Of a stretch of 64,000 nucleotides of DNA, positions 25,917-34,192 are shown one piece after another. A model generated the notes under the pieces. The model had not been told where the DNA came from. It did no database searches and was given only the letters and a program-made list of their open reading frames with translations. A program made the translations under genes and the position numbers. Position 1 is the stretch's first letter; each line of letters opens with the position of its first letter. The stretch comes from Salinisphaeraceae bacterium. Its GTDB lineage: Bacteria > Pseudomonadota > Gammaproteobacteria > Nevskiales > Salinisphaeraceae. The DNA lies in NCBI GenBank assembly GCA_002683405.1, contig NYTH01000028.1, forward strand, positions 186,001-250,000, given 5' to 3'.

Positions 25917-26954
25917 ATGAGCATGCAATCCATACCCAGAGACCGGGCGCCCGCGGTGCTGCTCGAGCAGTTCTACCCCATCCACTACAAGGCCGGCATG
26001 CGGGTCGAGGACACGCTGCGCAGCAGCCAGCGCATCAGCCGGCAACAGGCGATCATCCTCTGGCTGGTGCACTCCGCGGGTGACGACAACGGCAATCGCA
26101 TGTCCCGCAAGGCCGTGGAAGCCGCGCTGACGGACTGGTACGCCATCACCAGCAGCGCAGTATCGAAAGCCGTCCGCGGCCTGGCCCGGCCGCCCCTGTC
26201 TTTGGTCCGGCTGCGCGAGCACCCGTCTTCGGGTCGTGAAAAGGAACTGGTCCTCACGGCCGACGGCCAGGCCTTCGTCCGGGACATGGTCGCCAACGGC
26301 ACCGCCCTGACCCGGTGGTTCCTGAGCCGGCTCGACAGCCTCGATGTGGATCGCTGCATCTACATCTACTACCGCTGTTGCGAGGTGTTCGAGGAACTGG
26401 AGGCGGCCGGCGATCAGCCGCTGCCGCCTATCGACCGGTCGCGGCCTCTGACGCTGCCAAAGGTGGACCCGGCCGACGGCCCACGCCTGCAGCTGGAGGT
26501 GTTTTTCCCCATTCACTACAAGGCGGGCATGGTCGTCGAGACCAGTCTGCTTGCCGGCGGCGCGCTGGATCGTCAGCAGGCCATCATCCTCTGGCTGATC
26601 CGCTCGATTGGTGAAGACGGCCGCGTCCTGCGGCGCAAGGACATCGAAACCACGATGACCGACTGGTACGAGATCACCAGCAGCGCGCTGTCGCAGGCGC
26701 TCAGGGCAATGGCCCGCGAACCGCTCAGGCTGCTGACCATTGAGGAGAGTCCGGAGTCCGGCCGCGAGAAGCGCGTCCGGCTGACGCGGCGCGGCGAACG
26801 CTTTGTCGAGGCGATGTTCGCCTCGGGTGAAGCCCTGTGCGCCCGCATCATCGAGCGGCTTACCGACGAGGAAGTGGACATGATCATCCACATTTTCCGG
26901 CGCACGTCAGAGATTTTCGACGCGTTTCCCGGACCGTTTCGCACCGCCGACTGA
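25917..26954 (+). CDS. Tandem-duplicated MarR-like winged-helix regulator
   Basis: A 345-residue protein made of two copies of a MarR-type winged-helix unit. Repeat 1 has FYPIHYKAGM at 19-28, RQQAIILWLV at 42-51, TDWYAITSSA at 72-81 and SGREK at 105-109. Repeat 2 has FFPIHYKAGM at 196-205, RQQAIILWLI, TDWYEITSSA at 248-257 and SGREK. The offset is 176-177 residues throughout. MarR proteins are normally single-domain homodimers; here one chain could supply both DNA-binding units. It is divergent from the P450 gene. The ATG at 25917 is used; 25923 is an alternative. Confidence 0.8.
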   Translation: MSMQSIPRDRAPAVLLEQFYPIHYKAGMRVEDTLRSSQRISRQQAIILWLVHSAGDDNGNRMSRKAVEAALTDWYAITSSAVSKAVRGLARPPLSLVRLREHPSSGREKELVLTADGQAFVRDMVANGTALTRWFLSRLDSLDVDRCIYIYYRCCEVFEELEAAGDQPLPPIDRSRPLTLPKVDPADGPRLQLEVFFPIHYKAGMVVETSLLAGGALDRQQAIILWLIRSIGEDGRVLRRKDIETTMTDWYEITSSALSQALRAMAREPLRLLTIEESPESGREKRVRLTRRGERFVEAMFASGEALCARIIERLTDEEVDMIIHIFRRTSEIFDAFPGPFRTAD

Positions 26955-26979
26955 CGGCGCCCTGCGGCACGGCACTCGC

Positions 26980-27012
26980 AAAAAAAGGGCGGCCGGGATC
27001 ACCCGGCCACCC
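26980..27012 (-). terminator. Strong minus-strand intrinsic terminator with no minus-strand gene upstream
   Basis: Read on the minus strand, bases 27012-26987 form an 11-bp stem (one G-U pair) with a TGAT loop, followed directly by seven T residues (26986-26980). On the plus strand the stem has a mismatch and no T-tract, so it suits minus-strand transcription. No minus-strand gene lies upstream. It may end a small RNA or block antisense reading into the regulator gene. Confidence 0.6.
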
Positions 27013-27192
27013 ATGGCCCCCTCGCCGTCTTATCCGTAAAACTACGTAGAGGACAATACGCCGAATTCGAGCGCCGGTAAACAGGGGCGAAAAAAGACGG
27101 TTTCATCCGCCCGGGATTACGCGCGCAAAGCGGAGTGTTCCCGGGCTTCATCCATGACAACTTGACCGCTCTTTTCGAACCGGAGCGCCATC

Positions 27193-27882
27193 GTGACTTC
27201 AGCCCACCCCCGAAGCGTCAGCATTACGCCATCCATTCTCTATTTCGGTACGCCGGTCGTGCTGATCAGCTCGACCAATACCGACGGCAGCGCCAACCTG
27301 GCGCCCATGTCATCGGTGTTCTGGCTCGGCTGGCGCTGCATGCTGGGCCTGGACGGCAGCTCGAAAACCACGGAGAACCTGCTGCGTACCGGTGAGGGCG
27401 TACTCAACCTGCCCAGCGCCGGGCAGGTGGACGCTGTGGATCGCATTGCGCGGCTGACCGGCAGTGACCCCGTGCCCGAAGCCAAGGTCATGCGCCAGTA
27501 CACCCACGAAAAGGACAAGTTCGGCACCGCCGGTCTCACGCCGATAGCCAGCGAAACCGTATCCGCTCCCAGGGCCGCCGAGTGCCCGGTACAAATGGAG
27601 GTTCGGGTGGCCGCCTGTCACGACCTGATGGCCGACAACCACAGCCTGCGGGGCGCGATCAAGGTGGTGGAGGTTCGCATCGAGCGCGTCCACGCGCACC
27701 CGGACATTCTCGCCGAGGCCGACAGCAACCGGATTGACCCGGATAAGTGGAAGCCGCTGATCATGAGCTTCCAGAACTTCTACGGGCTGGCCGACGGCAA
27801 GCTCCAGCCCTCCCGGTTGGCCGACATTCCGGAGGCCGATTACCGGCCGCTGGCGGAAATACCGGAGCAAGCGCAATCGTAG
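27193..27882 (+). CDS. Flavin reductase-like (FMN-binding split-barrel) protein
   Basis: A 229-residue protein of the flavin reductase / DIM6-NTAB family. SILYFGTPVVLISSTNTDGSANLAPMSSVFWLGWRC is the typical FMN-binding first half, followed by LLRTGEGVLNLPS and CPVQMEVRV. Such proteins bind FMN and reduce it or act on small ring substrates, often for two-component monooxygenases. The start is GTG 27193 after a GGAG-like site. It is transcribed alone. Its partner cannot be named from context. Confidence 0.75.
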   Translation: MTSAHPRSVSITPSILYFGTPVVLISSTNTDGSANLAPMSSVFWLGWRCMLGLDGSSKTTENLLRTGEGVLNLPSAGQVDAVDRIARLTGSDPVPEAKVMRQYTHEKDKFGTAGLTPIASETVSAPRAAECPVQMEVRVAACHDLMADNHSLRGAIKVVEVRIERVHAHPDILAEADSNRIDPDKWKPLIMSFQNFYGLADGKLQPSRLADIPEADYRPLAEIPEQAQS

Positions 27883-27955
27883 GGCGGAATAAGCGCGGCG
27901 TATGCGGCGCTTGTCGGCTTTTACTCGCTGAAGCATTTCACCGCTGCTTCGCAGC
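27883..27955. other. Spacer with an imperfect REP-like inverted repeat
   Basis: Directly after the flavin reductase stop, GGCGGAATAAGCGC and GCGCTTGTCGGC form an imperfect inverted repeat around 27884-27919. It resembles the short palindromic repeats found between genes in many proteobacteria. I see no coding sequence in this spacer. Confidence 0.35.
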
Positions 27956-28380
27956 TGATGTCGCTCCGTGAGGCGGAGCGGGACCCCGCCGCAGGTGGGG
28001 TGCGATCCTCCGGGCAGCGAACGAGTCCGAGGGCAATTCAGGAAACGACCACTTCAGCCTCCTGCTCTTGAGCCGCCGTCTGAAGCTGCCGGCGGGTCGG
28101 AGGGACGCAGGGTCAAAAGTACGAGGATGTACTTTTGAGTGCTGCCGAGCAGGATGCTCGTCAGCGCGACCCGGCCGCGGCCCGCCGACCCGACGGGGAC
28201 CCGTTAATCCGCACAGCGGATTAAGGGGCAGCAAAGCCGGAACCGCGTTTTTTGGTTCCTTTTTGGCGGAACAAAAAAGTCAGTCGTATCAGCTGCGCAG
28301 CAGCGGCGAAATGCTTCGCGAGCGGAGGCAATAAGACCGAATATGCCGGATTCCGCTGCGCTCCATCCGGCCTACGGGAC
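27956..28380. repeat. Tandem 425-bp intergenic repeat, copy A
   Basis: This segment and the next (28381-28806) are two head-to-tail copies, with a period of 425 bases and high identity. Copy A holds a 10-bp perfect stem, TCAAAAGTAC/GTACTTTTGA at 28113-28138, and ends with a REP-like palindrome (TGCCGGATTCCGCTG ... CATCCGGCCTACGGG). No credible gene is present; frames crossing it are Arg/Pro-rich artefacts of high GC. The second hairpin seen in copy B is degraded here. Confidence 0.75.
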
Positions 28381-28806
28381 TGATGTCGCCCCGAGAGGCG
28401 GAGCGGGGCCCCGCTGCAGGTGGGATGCGACCCTCGGAGGAGCGTACGAGTTCGAGGGCAATTAAGGAGACGACCAATTCAGCTTTCTGCTCTTGAGTCG
28501 CCGTCTGAAGCTGCCGGCGGGTCGGAGGGGCGCAGGGTCAAAAGTACAAGGATGTACTTTTGAGTGCTGCCGAGCAGGATGCTCGTCAGCGCGACCCGGC
28601 CGCGGCCCGCCGACCCGACGGGGACCCGTTAATCCGCGCAGCGGATAAACGGGCAGCAAAGCCGGAACCGCCTTTTTTGCTGACTTTTTTGGCGGAGCAA
28701 AAAAGTCAGTCGCATCAGCTGCGCAGCAGCGGCGAAACTCTTCGGTAACGGGAGGCAAAAAAACCCAACATGCCGGATTCCGCTGCGCTTCATCCGGCCT
28801 ACGGGA
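28381..28806. repeat. Tandem 425-bp intergenic repeat, copy B
   Basis: Second copy of the unit. Its hairpins are better preserved: TCAAAAGTACA-AGGA-TGTACTTTTGA (28538-28563, 11-bp stem) and TGACTTTTTT with AAAAAAGTCA (28681-28708, at least 10-bp stem, 8-base loop). The latter has A- and T-runs on both sides and could end transcription in either direction. It ends with the same REP-like palindrome as copy A. Confidence 0.75.
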
Positions 28807-28817
28807 ATGTGAAAAAC

Positions 28818-28932
28818 TGGAGCGGCGAACGAGGTTCGACAAATTTGTCGGGAACAAATTTGGACCGCCGCAGGCGGGCCCGGAGGGCGAATCCCAGGGA
28901 TGGGATTCGCAGCTCGCGACCTCAACCTTGGG
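28818..28932 (-). pseudogene. Broken tRNA-Gly copy split by a 73-bp hairpin insert
   Basis: Bases 28818-28839 repeat the 3' end of the intact tRNA-Gly gene (acceptor and T-arm, including CCA), and 28913-28932 repeat the adjoining variable/anticodon-stem part. Between them lie 73 unrelated bases containing a 12-bp perfect palindrome at the junction (GACAAATTTGTC, 28838-28849) and a perfect 10-bp hairpin (28887-28910). The 5' half of the tRNA is missing, so this copy cannot work. Confidence 0.7.
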
Positions 28933-28956
28933 CCCGAACCAGGCAGGGAGTGAAAA

Positions 28957-29032
28957 TGGAGCGGCGAACGAGGTTCGAACTCGCGACCTCAACCTTGGGA
29001 GGGTTGCGCTCTACCAACTGAGCTACCGCCGC
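28957..29032 (-). tRNA. tRNA-Gly (anticodon CCC)
   Basis: The minus strand folds as a complete 76-nt tRNA: acceptor GCGGCGG paired with TCGCCGC (one G-U), D-arm AGCTCAGTTGGTAGAGC, anticodon stem CAACC/GGTTG with loop CTCCCAA giving anticodon CCC, T-arm with TTCGAAC, discriminator T and an encoded CCA. It reads GGG glycine codons. Partial copies flank it on both sides. Confidence 0.93.
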
Positions 29033-29106
29033 TTGGGTCAACAATCTACTACAGACACGCTTGGGCTCCCTGCCCTCGCTTAAAATTCCGGCGCGATCCG
29101 GCCGGC
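29014..29106. repeat. Direct repeat covering the tRNA-Gly 5' end and upstream region, copy 1
   Basis: This 93-bp stretch includes the first 19 bases of the intact tRNA gene (minus strand) and about 74 bases of its upstream, promoter-side DNA. It recurs at 29163-29255 with three mismatches, 149 bases away. Confidence 0.8.
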
Positions 29107-29162
29107 CTTCCCTAGCCGGCGCTCGCCGGGCGCGAGCCGTGCTCGCGCTTGATCCGGCTCGC

Positions 29163-29255
29163 CCAACTGAGCTACCGCCGCTTGGGTCAACAATCTACTA
29201 CAGGCACGCTCGGGCTCCCTGCCCTCGCTTGAAATTCCGGCGCGATCCGGCCGGC
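29163..29255. repeat. Direct repeat with a tRNA-Gly 5' fragment, copy 2
   Basis: Second copy of the 93-bp repeat. The tRNA part is limited to the first 19 bases (29163-29181); beyond it the sequence (29107-29162) is GC-rich and unrelated. Together with the broken 3' copy at 28818-28932 this suggests the remains of a former tandem tRNA-Gly array. Confidence 0.75.
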
Positions 29256-29555
29256 AGCCGACCACCGACGCCAGTCCGTCGATTATCGCTGCACACAGCA
29301 AATTATTAAACAGTTCATTCAATACGCGAAGTCCTTTCGCGCCTTATTCGACGTTTCAGGGGTGCAGCATTGGCCGGCGCAGGTCCGGCCAATGCTCCCG
29401 CGCCCTTACGGTCGCGGGCAAGCCATCCGCTACGCGAGCTCGCGTTGCTCGGGCCTGCATTATTGATCCGAAAAATTTTGTCTATTTAATGCACGGCTTA
29501 ATAAATACCCGATTCAGCCGCCCAGCAACAGACGGCTCACGGTTTTTCGCACCGG
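29256..29555. other. Intergenic region with a strong hairpin, downstream of the RND operon
   Basis: No gene is seen here. Bases 29366-29396 form a perfect 12-bp stem (AGCATTGGCCGG and its complement) with a 7-base loop. It lies about 160 bases after the TolC stop on the minus strand. A weaker 6-bp hairpin with CCCGCG arms follows. The part from about 29465 to 29510 is AT-rich compared with the rest of the window. Confidence 0.5.
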
Positions 29556-31115
29556 CTATTGCCAGTCGAGCTTTGGCGGCAGTTCCCCGGGCGCATCGAT
29601 CAGCCGACGCGTGAGCAGGCTGCCATCGAGTCGGTAGAGGTCGATGAGACTCTGCCGGTAGTCGATGATGGCGGCGGCGCGGCTGAGCTGGGCCTCCAGC
29701 AGATCGCGCTGGGCCTGGGCGACCAGCAGCGCCGTGGAGCGGCCTACCTCAAAGCGCAGCTGTTCGGCATTGAGCACCTCCTCCTGCAGCGACACGGTGG
29801 CGGCTGTGGCCTCAATTTGCGACGCGGCGCGCCGCACTTCCACCACCGCGTTCTGCACTTCCGCCACGATGAGCCGGCTTAAATTGTCGATGCTGGCCTC
29901 GGCCTGTTGGACCTCGAACCGGGCGCGATCGTCGTCGGCCCGCGCGGCGCGATTGCCCAGCGGATATTCGAACTCCACGGCGCCCTGCAGGTCATAGCTT
30001 TCCGTGTCGTCCAGACGGCCCCGCGCATCGCCGAAACTCTGGGCGAAGCCGGTCTGGCCCAGGGTAAGAAACAGGTCCAGCCGAGGGAGCAGGCCATTGC
30101 GTGTGGCCACCACCTCGAGTTCGTTGCGGGCGAGCTGCAGCCGGGCCTCGTTAAGCTCGGCGCGGCGCGCCTGCGCCAGCGCCGCGTGTTCGGCCGCTTC
30201 CGGCGTGTCGCTGGCGTCTACCGAGTCGATCTCGATCTGGCTGGTTGCCTGCAGGGTGCGGCCGAAGGGCTCGCCCGGGAAAATGCGGGCCAGCAGGTTG
30301 TTGCGAATACGCTCGGCCGCGGCGCTGCCGTCGATGAGCGCCTGCTGCCGGCGAGCCGCCTCGGCGCGGGCGGCGGCGATTTCCGTGCGCGCCACGCTGC
30401 CCGCCTCGATCTGTCTTTGCGTCTGCTCGACCTGGCGCTCGGCGAGCTCGAGCGACGACTCGAGAATACGCTCCTGCTCGCGGGCGCCACGGTATTCCCA
30501 GTACAGATTCTCGACGTCCGCAACCAGCTGGCTGACGTAGCCGCGCAGCTGGTAGGCCGAAGCGGCCACATCGACGTTGGCCTGGCGCAGGCTGACCAGA
30601 TTCGTCCCGATGCCCGCACCGCGCAGCAGCGCCTGGGTCAGAGTCAGGCCCACGCGGGCATCCGCCTGGGTAGGCGCGCGATTGGATTCGGACAACAGCT
30701 GCGAGAAGGTCAGCTCGACAGTCGTGCCGGTGGGCAGATACTGATTGGCCCCTACCGTGTAGCTTTCGCTGTCCGACACGATATCCAGCTGATTGCCGGT
30801 ATTGGCGAACTGCTGCTGGGTGCGCTCTCCCAGACGGTCGTAGCGGGCAAAGAGCAGGGGGTCGAAGCGGGCCCGCTCGACGCGCGCAAAGGCCCCGGCC
30901 ACCAGAGGATTCTGCTGCTCGGCCAGCAAACCGGGATTATTCTGCAGCGCCAGCGCCACGGCCTCCTCGACCGACAGGACCAGCGGGCCTTCTTCCGGCA
31001 CACCGGCGGGGCGCGGCGGACCGACCTCGTTGTCCGGCCGCAACTGGGCGCTGGCGCAGGCCGAAACGCCGATCAGAATCACCATCAGCCATGCAAGCCG
31101 GCGCCAATGCCTCAT
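29556..31115 (-). CDS. TolC-family outer-membrane efflux protein
   Basis: A 519-residue lipoprotein-type outer-membrane factor: signal ending ILIGVSAC (lipobox-like VSAC), then two OEP repeats rich in coiled-coil helices (LSVEEAVALALQNNPGLLAE is the typical opening; a second at about 300-500 ends LRFEVGRSTALLVAQAQRDL). It would form the trimeric outer-membrane duct of the tripartite pump encoded upstream; its ATG overlaps the RND pump stop (ATGA). The order adaptor, pump, duct on one strand makes a complete efflux operon. Confidence 0.85.
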   Translation of the reverse strand: MRHWRRLAWLMVILIGVSACASAQLRPDNEVGPPRPAGVPEEGPLVLSVEEAVALALQNNPGLLAEQQNPLVAGAFARVERARFDPLLFARYDRLGERTQQQFANTGNQLDIVSDSESYTVGANQYLPTGTTVELTFSQLLSESNRAPTQADARVGLTLTQALLRGAGIGTNLVSLRQANVDVAASAYQLRGYVSQLVADVENLYWEYRGAREQERILESSLELAERQVEQTQRQIEAGSVARTEIAAARAEAARRQQALIDGSAAAERIRNNLLARIFPGEPFGRTLQATSQIEIDSVDASDTPEAAEHAALAQARRAELNEARLQLARNELEVVATRNGLLPRLDLFLTLGQTGFAQSFGDARGRLDDTESYDLQGAVEFEYPLGNRAARADDDRARFEVQQAEASIDNLSRLIVAEVQNAVVEVRRAASQIEATAATVSLQEEVLNAEQLRFEVGRSTALLVAQAQRDLLEAQLSRAAAIIDYRQSLIDLYRLDGSLLTRRLIDAPGELPPKLDWQ

Positions 31116-34100
31116 GCCGTGGCCCTGCCCCGCTTCGGCCAGGCGCCGTGAAAGCCGGCATAGACCACGGGTATGACGACCAGCGTGATCAGGGTAGCCG
31201 ACAGCAGACCGCCAATCACCGCGCGCGCCAGCGGCGCCTGAGAGTCGGTTCCCTCGCCCACGCCGAGCGCCAGCGGCAGCAGCGCCAGAATGGTGGTGGC
31301 CGCGGTCATCAGAATGGGGCGCAGGCGGCGACGCCCGGCCTCGCGCACGGCGTCCATGACGCTGCGACCCTCCCGCTGCAGCAGGTTGGCCTGATCGACA
31401 ATGAGAATCGCGTTGTTCACCACGATCCCGATGAGCATCAGACAGCCCACCAGCGACTGCGCGTTCAGGGTGGTGCCCGTGGCCAGCAGCATGGCAATCA
31501 CGCCGATCAGCGCCAGCGGCACCGTGACCATGACGATCAGCGGATCGCGCAGCGACTCGTACAGACAGGCCATGACCATGTAGACGAGCAGCAGCGCGAG
31601 CAGCACGTTGATACCCATCTCGCGGAACGTATCGACCTGCTCTTCGTACTCGCCCGCCAGCACGATGTCGTAGTTGGCCGGCAGCGCAATGCCCCCGATC
31701 GCCGTCTGCACATCGCCCACGACCGAGCCCAGATCCCGCCCGGCCACGTTCGCGTAGACCGTCGTCAGGCGACGCTGATCCTTGCGCCGGATTTCCACCG
31801 GGCCGCGGCTGTCGGCCAGATCCGCCACGGCGCCCAGACGCACGGTGCTGCCGTCCCGCGTGGGGACAGGCAACTCGAGAATGCGTTCGGGCGCGATCGT
31901 CCGGTTGTTGCGCAGCTTGAGCAGAATGCGAATTTCGTCGCCGTCGTCCAGGTAGTATCCGGCCGTGCTGCCGGCGATGGCCGTTTCCACCGTGCGCGCG
32001 ACGGTCTCGACCGACACACCCAGATCGGCGGCGCGGCCGCGGTCGATATCGATCAGCTGCTGGGGCTCGCCGCCGGTGCGCGGCAGACGCACGTCCGAGA
32101 TGCCGGCAATACCCTGCAGGGCGTTACGCACCTTCTGCGTGAGCTGGTCGATCACCTCGTAGTCGTGGCCCCGGATCTCCAGCTCCAGGCTCTCCGATTC
32201 ATCGTCGCCGCCGCCCGACAGATGGCGGATGAAGAACGGCTCGCGGACCCGCACCCGCACGGTCGTATCCGGCAGGCCGACGATGCGCTCGCGCAGCGCG
32301 TCGGCAATCTCGGCGCTGGAGCGGTCACGCTCGCCCACCGGCGGCAGACCCACGCGGATATCGGCCTCCACGCCACCGTCGGATTCCACGCTGGTGACCA
32401 TGCTGGTGAGTTCCGGCACCGCCTCGCGAATCATCTGTTCGGCGCGCAGCGTCTGCCGGTCCATGATGTCCAGCCGTGTACCCAGCGGCATCTCCAGATC
32501 GACGCGGACTTCGCCCTCGTCGCTGGCCGGCATGAACTCCGTGCCGATCAGCGGCACGGCGGCCACGGCGCCGGCCAGCACCAGACCGGTGATCAGCACC
32601 ACGCTGCGGGGCCGGCGCAGCGCGCCGTCCAGCCCGTCCCGATAGCCGTTCTGCAGGCGGGCGTATTTAGGTCCGGTCCATCGGGCCGCGCGCGCCAGCC
32701 AGCTGTCCGGTCGCGGTCCGCTGCGCCTGACTGCGCGAGCCGACATCATGGGCACAAGCGTCAGCGCCGCCAGCAGCGCGCAGACCAGCGAAAAGGCCAC
32801 CACGATGGCGAGCTGCCGGAAGAGTTGTCCGGCCAGCTCCCGCGCGAAGAGCATGGGAATGAAAATGGCCAGCGTCGTGAGCGTGCTGGCCACGATGGCC
32901 GCCGCTACCTCGCGGCCGCCGTTCACCGCCGACTCGCTGCGATCCTCTCCTATTTCCTCGCGGCGCCGGAGGATGTTTTCCAGCACCACGATGGACGAAT
33001 CGACCATCAGCCCGACACCCAGCGCGAGCCCGCCGAGCGTCATCAGGTTCAGGGTGTAGCCGTTGAAGAAGATGAGCGCGAAGGTGGCTACCAGCGAAAC
33101 CGGTATGGCGGTGGCCACCACCAGCGTGGCCCGTGGATTGCCGAGAAACATCAGCAGCACCAGCACGGCCAGCGCGCTGCCGTAGAGCAGCGCGCGCGAT
33201 ACATTGGCAATGGCCCGCTCGATGTAGCTGGCCGTATCGAAAAACTGGCCGATGTGCAGCTGCGGATACTCGCGGTTGAGTTCGTCCACCTCCTGCATCA
33301 CCCGGCGCGAGACCTCCACCGTGTTCGCGCCGGACTGCTTGCGCACGGCCATGCGCACGCCGGCATCGCCGTTGATGCGTATGTGGCGCGGATCATAGCG
33401 CTGCGCATCGGCAATGGTGGCAATGTCCGCCACGGTGATGGTGGCGCCGTTGGGCGTGGCCACCACGGTTTCCCGCAGCGTGTCCAGGTTTTCCAGACGG
33501 CCCGGCGTGCGCAGCGTAATTTCCCGATCGCCGATCTCGATGGTGCCGGCCGGCAGATTGCGGTTGGCCTGCTGCAGGGCGTCCCGAATGTCGATGAGCG
33601 ACAGCCCCAGCGCCTGCACCTGATCCAGATCGAGGTTCACCTGGATTTCCCGCTCGGGACCGCCCCACACTTCCGTGGACGCCACCCCAGGGACCTGCTG
33701 GATGCGGTAGAGCAGCCGGTTGTCGATGATCTGCCGCAGCTCGACCGGATCGATACTGCTGGAAATACCCAGCGCCATGATGGGCAGATCGGCGCTGTCG
33801 AACTTCCTCAGCCGCGGATTTTCGGCGGCCTCGGGCAGGTCATCGACCTCGCTGTACAGCCGGTCGCGCACGTCATTGGCGGCCTCGTCGATATCCGTTC
33901 CCCAGGCGAAGCGCAGGGTGATGTCGGACTCGCCTTCCTTCGAGTCGGAGTGAAGTTCCTCCAGGCCGGGGGTCGCGGCCACGGCCTGCTCGATCACCCG
34001 GGTGATCAACTCCTCGACTGTCTGGGGCGCCGCATTGGCGTAGTTGGTGCGGATATTGAGCGTGGGCGATTCGATATCGGGCAGCAGGTCCACCGGAATC

Positions 34101-34192
34101 CGCATCAGCGACACCGTGCCCAGCAGCACGGCGATCAGCGCCAGCATGGTGGCGGTGACCGGCCGCGCCACGGCAAAGCCGGGGAGATTCAC
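31112..34192 (-). CDS. RND efflux transporter, inner-membrane pump
   Basis: A 1026-residue AcrB/MexB-superfamily protein. The start [21 protein letters not shown] is the first membrane helix; the proton-relay helix reads [21 protein letters not shown], with one Asp where AcrB has two, as in the SwrC-like subgroup. The second half repeats the plan, ending [11 protein letters not shown]. It exports drugs, solvents or metabolites using the proton gradient. The start is GTG 34192 overlapping the adaptor stop (GTGA). Substrates cannot be told from sequence. Confidence 0.9.
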   Translation of the reverse strand: MNLPGFAVARPVTATMLALIAVLLGTVSLMRIPVDLLPDIESPTLNIRTNYANAAPQTVEELITRVIEQAVAATPGLEELHSDSKEGESDITLRFAWGTDIDEAANDVRDRLYSEVDDLPEAAENPRLRKFDSADLPIMALGISSSIDPVELRQIIDNRLLYRIQQVPGVASTEVWGGPEREIQVNLDLDQVQALGLSLIDIRDALQQANRNLPAGTIEIGDREITLRTPGRLENLDTLRETVVATPNGATITVADIATIADAQRYDPRHIRINGDAGVRMAVRKQSGANTVEVSRRVMQEVDELNREYPQLHIGQFFDTASYIERAIANVSRALLYGSALAVLVLLMFLGNPRATLVVATAIPVSLVATFALIFFNGYTLNLMTLGGLALGVGLMVDSSIVVLENILRRREEIGEDRSESAVNGGREVAAAIVASTLTTLAIFIPMLFARELAGQLFRQLAIVVAFSLVCALLAALTLVPMMSARAVRRSGPRPDSWLARAARWTGPKYARLQNGYRDGLDGALRRPRSVVLITGLVLAGAVAAVPLIGTEFMPASDEGEVRVDLEMPLGTRLDIMDRQTLRAEQMIREAVPELTSMVTSVESDGGVEADIRVGLPPVGERDRSSAEIADALRERIVGLPDTTVRVRVREPFFIRHLSGGGDDESESLELEIRGHDYEVIDQLTQKVRNALQGIAGISDVRLPRTGGEPQQLIDIDRGRAADLGVSVETVARTVETAIAGSTAGYYLDDGDEIRILLKLRNNRTIAPERILELPVPTRDGSTVRLGAVADLADSRGPVEIRRKDQRRLTTVYANVAGRDLGSVVGDVQTAIGGIALPANYDIVLAGEYEEQVDTFREMGINVLLALLLVYMVMACLYESLRDPLIVMVTVPLALIGVIAMLLATGTTLNAQSLVGCLMLIGIVVNNAILIVDQANLLQREGRSVMDAVREAGRRRLRPILMTAATTILALLPLALGVGEGTDSQAPLARAVIGGLLSATLITLVVIPVVYAGFHGAWPKRGRATA

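Noticed and set aside
27956-28806. A CRISPR array
   Set aside because: Only two 425-bp copies occur with no spacers, and no cas genes lie in the window. The unit is far too long for a CRISPR repeat.
28838-28849. The GACAAATTTGTC palindrome as a regulator site
   Set aside because: It sits at the junction of a broken tRNA copy with no gene promoter nearby, so it is better explained as part of the inserted repeat.
28462-28992. A minus-strand frame through the 425-bp repeat and tRNA region
   Set aside because: It crosses hairpins and the tRNA gene, repeats the same Arg/Pro-rich text in both repeat copies, and has no known domain. I treat it as non-coding repeat.
28810-29255. A tRNA-borne genomic island
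   Set aside because: No integrase, transposase or phage gene lies within reach, and the flanking genes look chromosomal. Only small duplications are seen.
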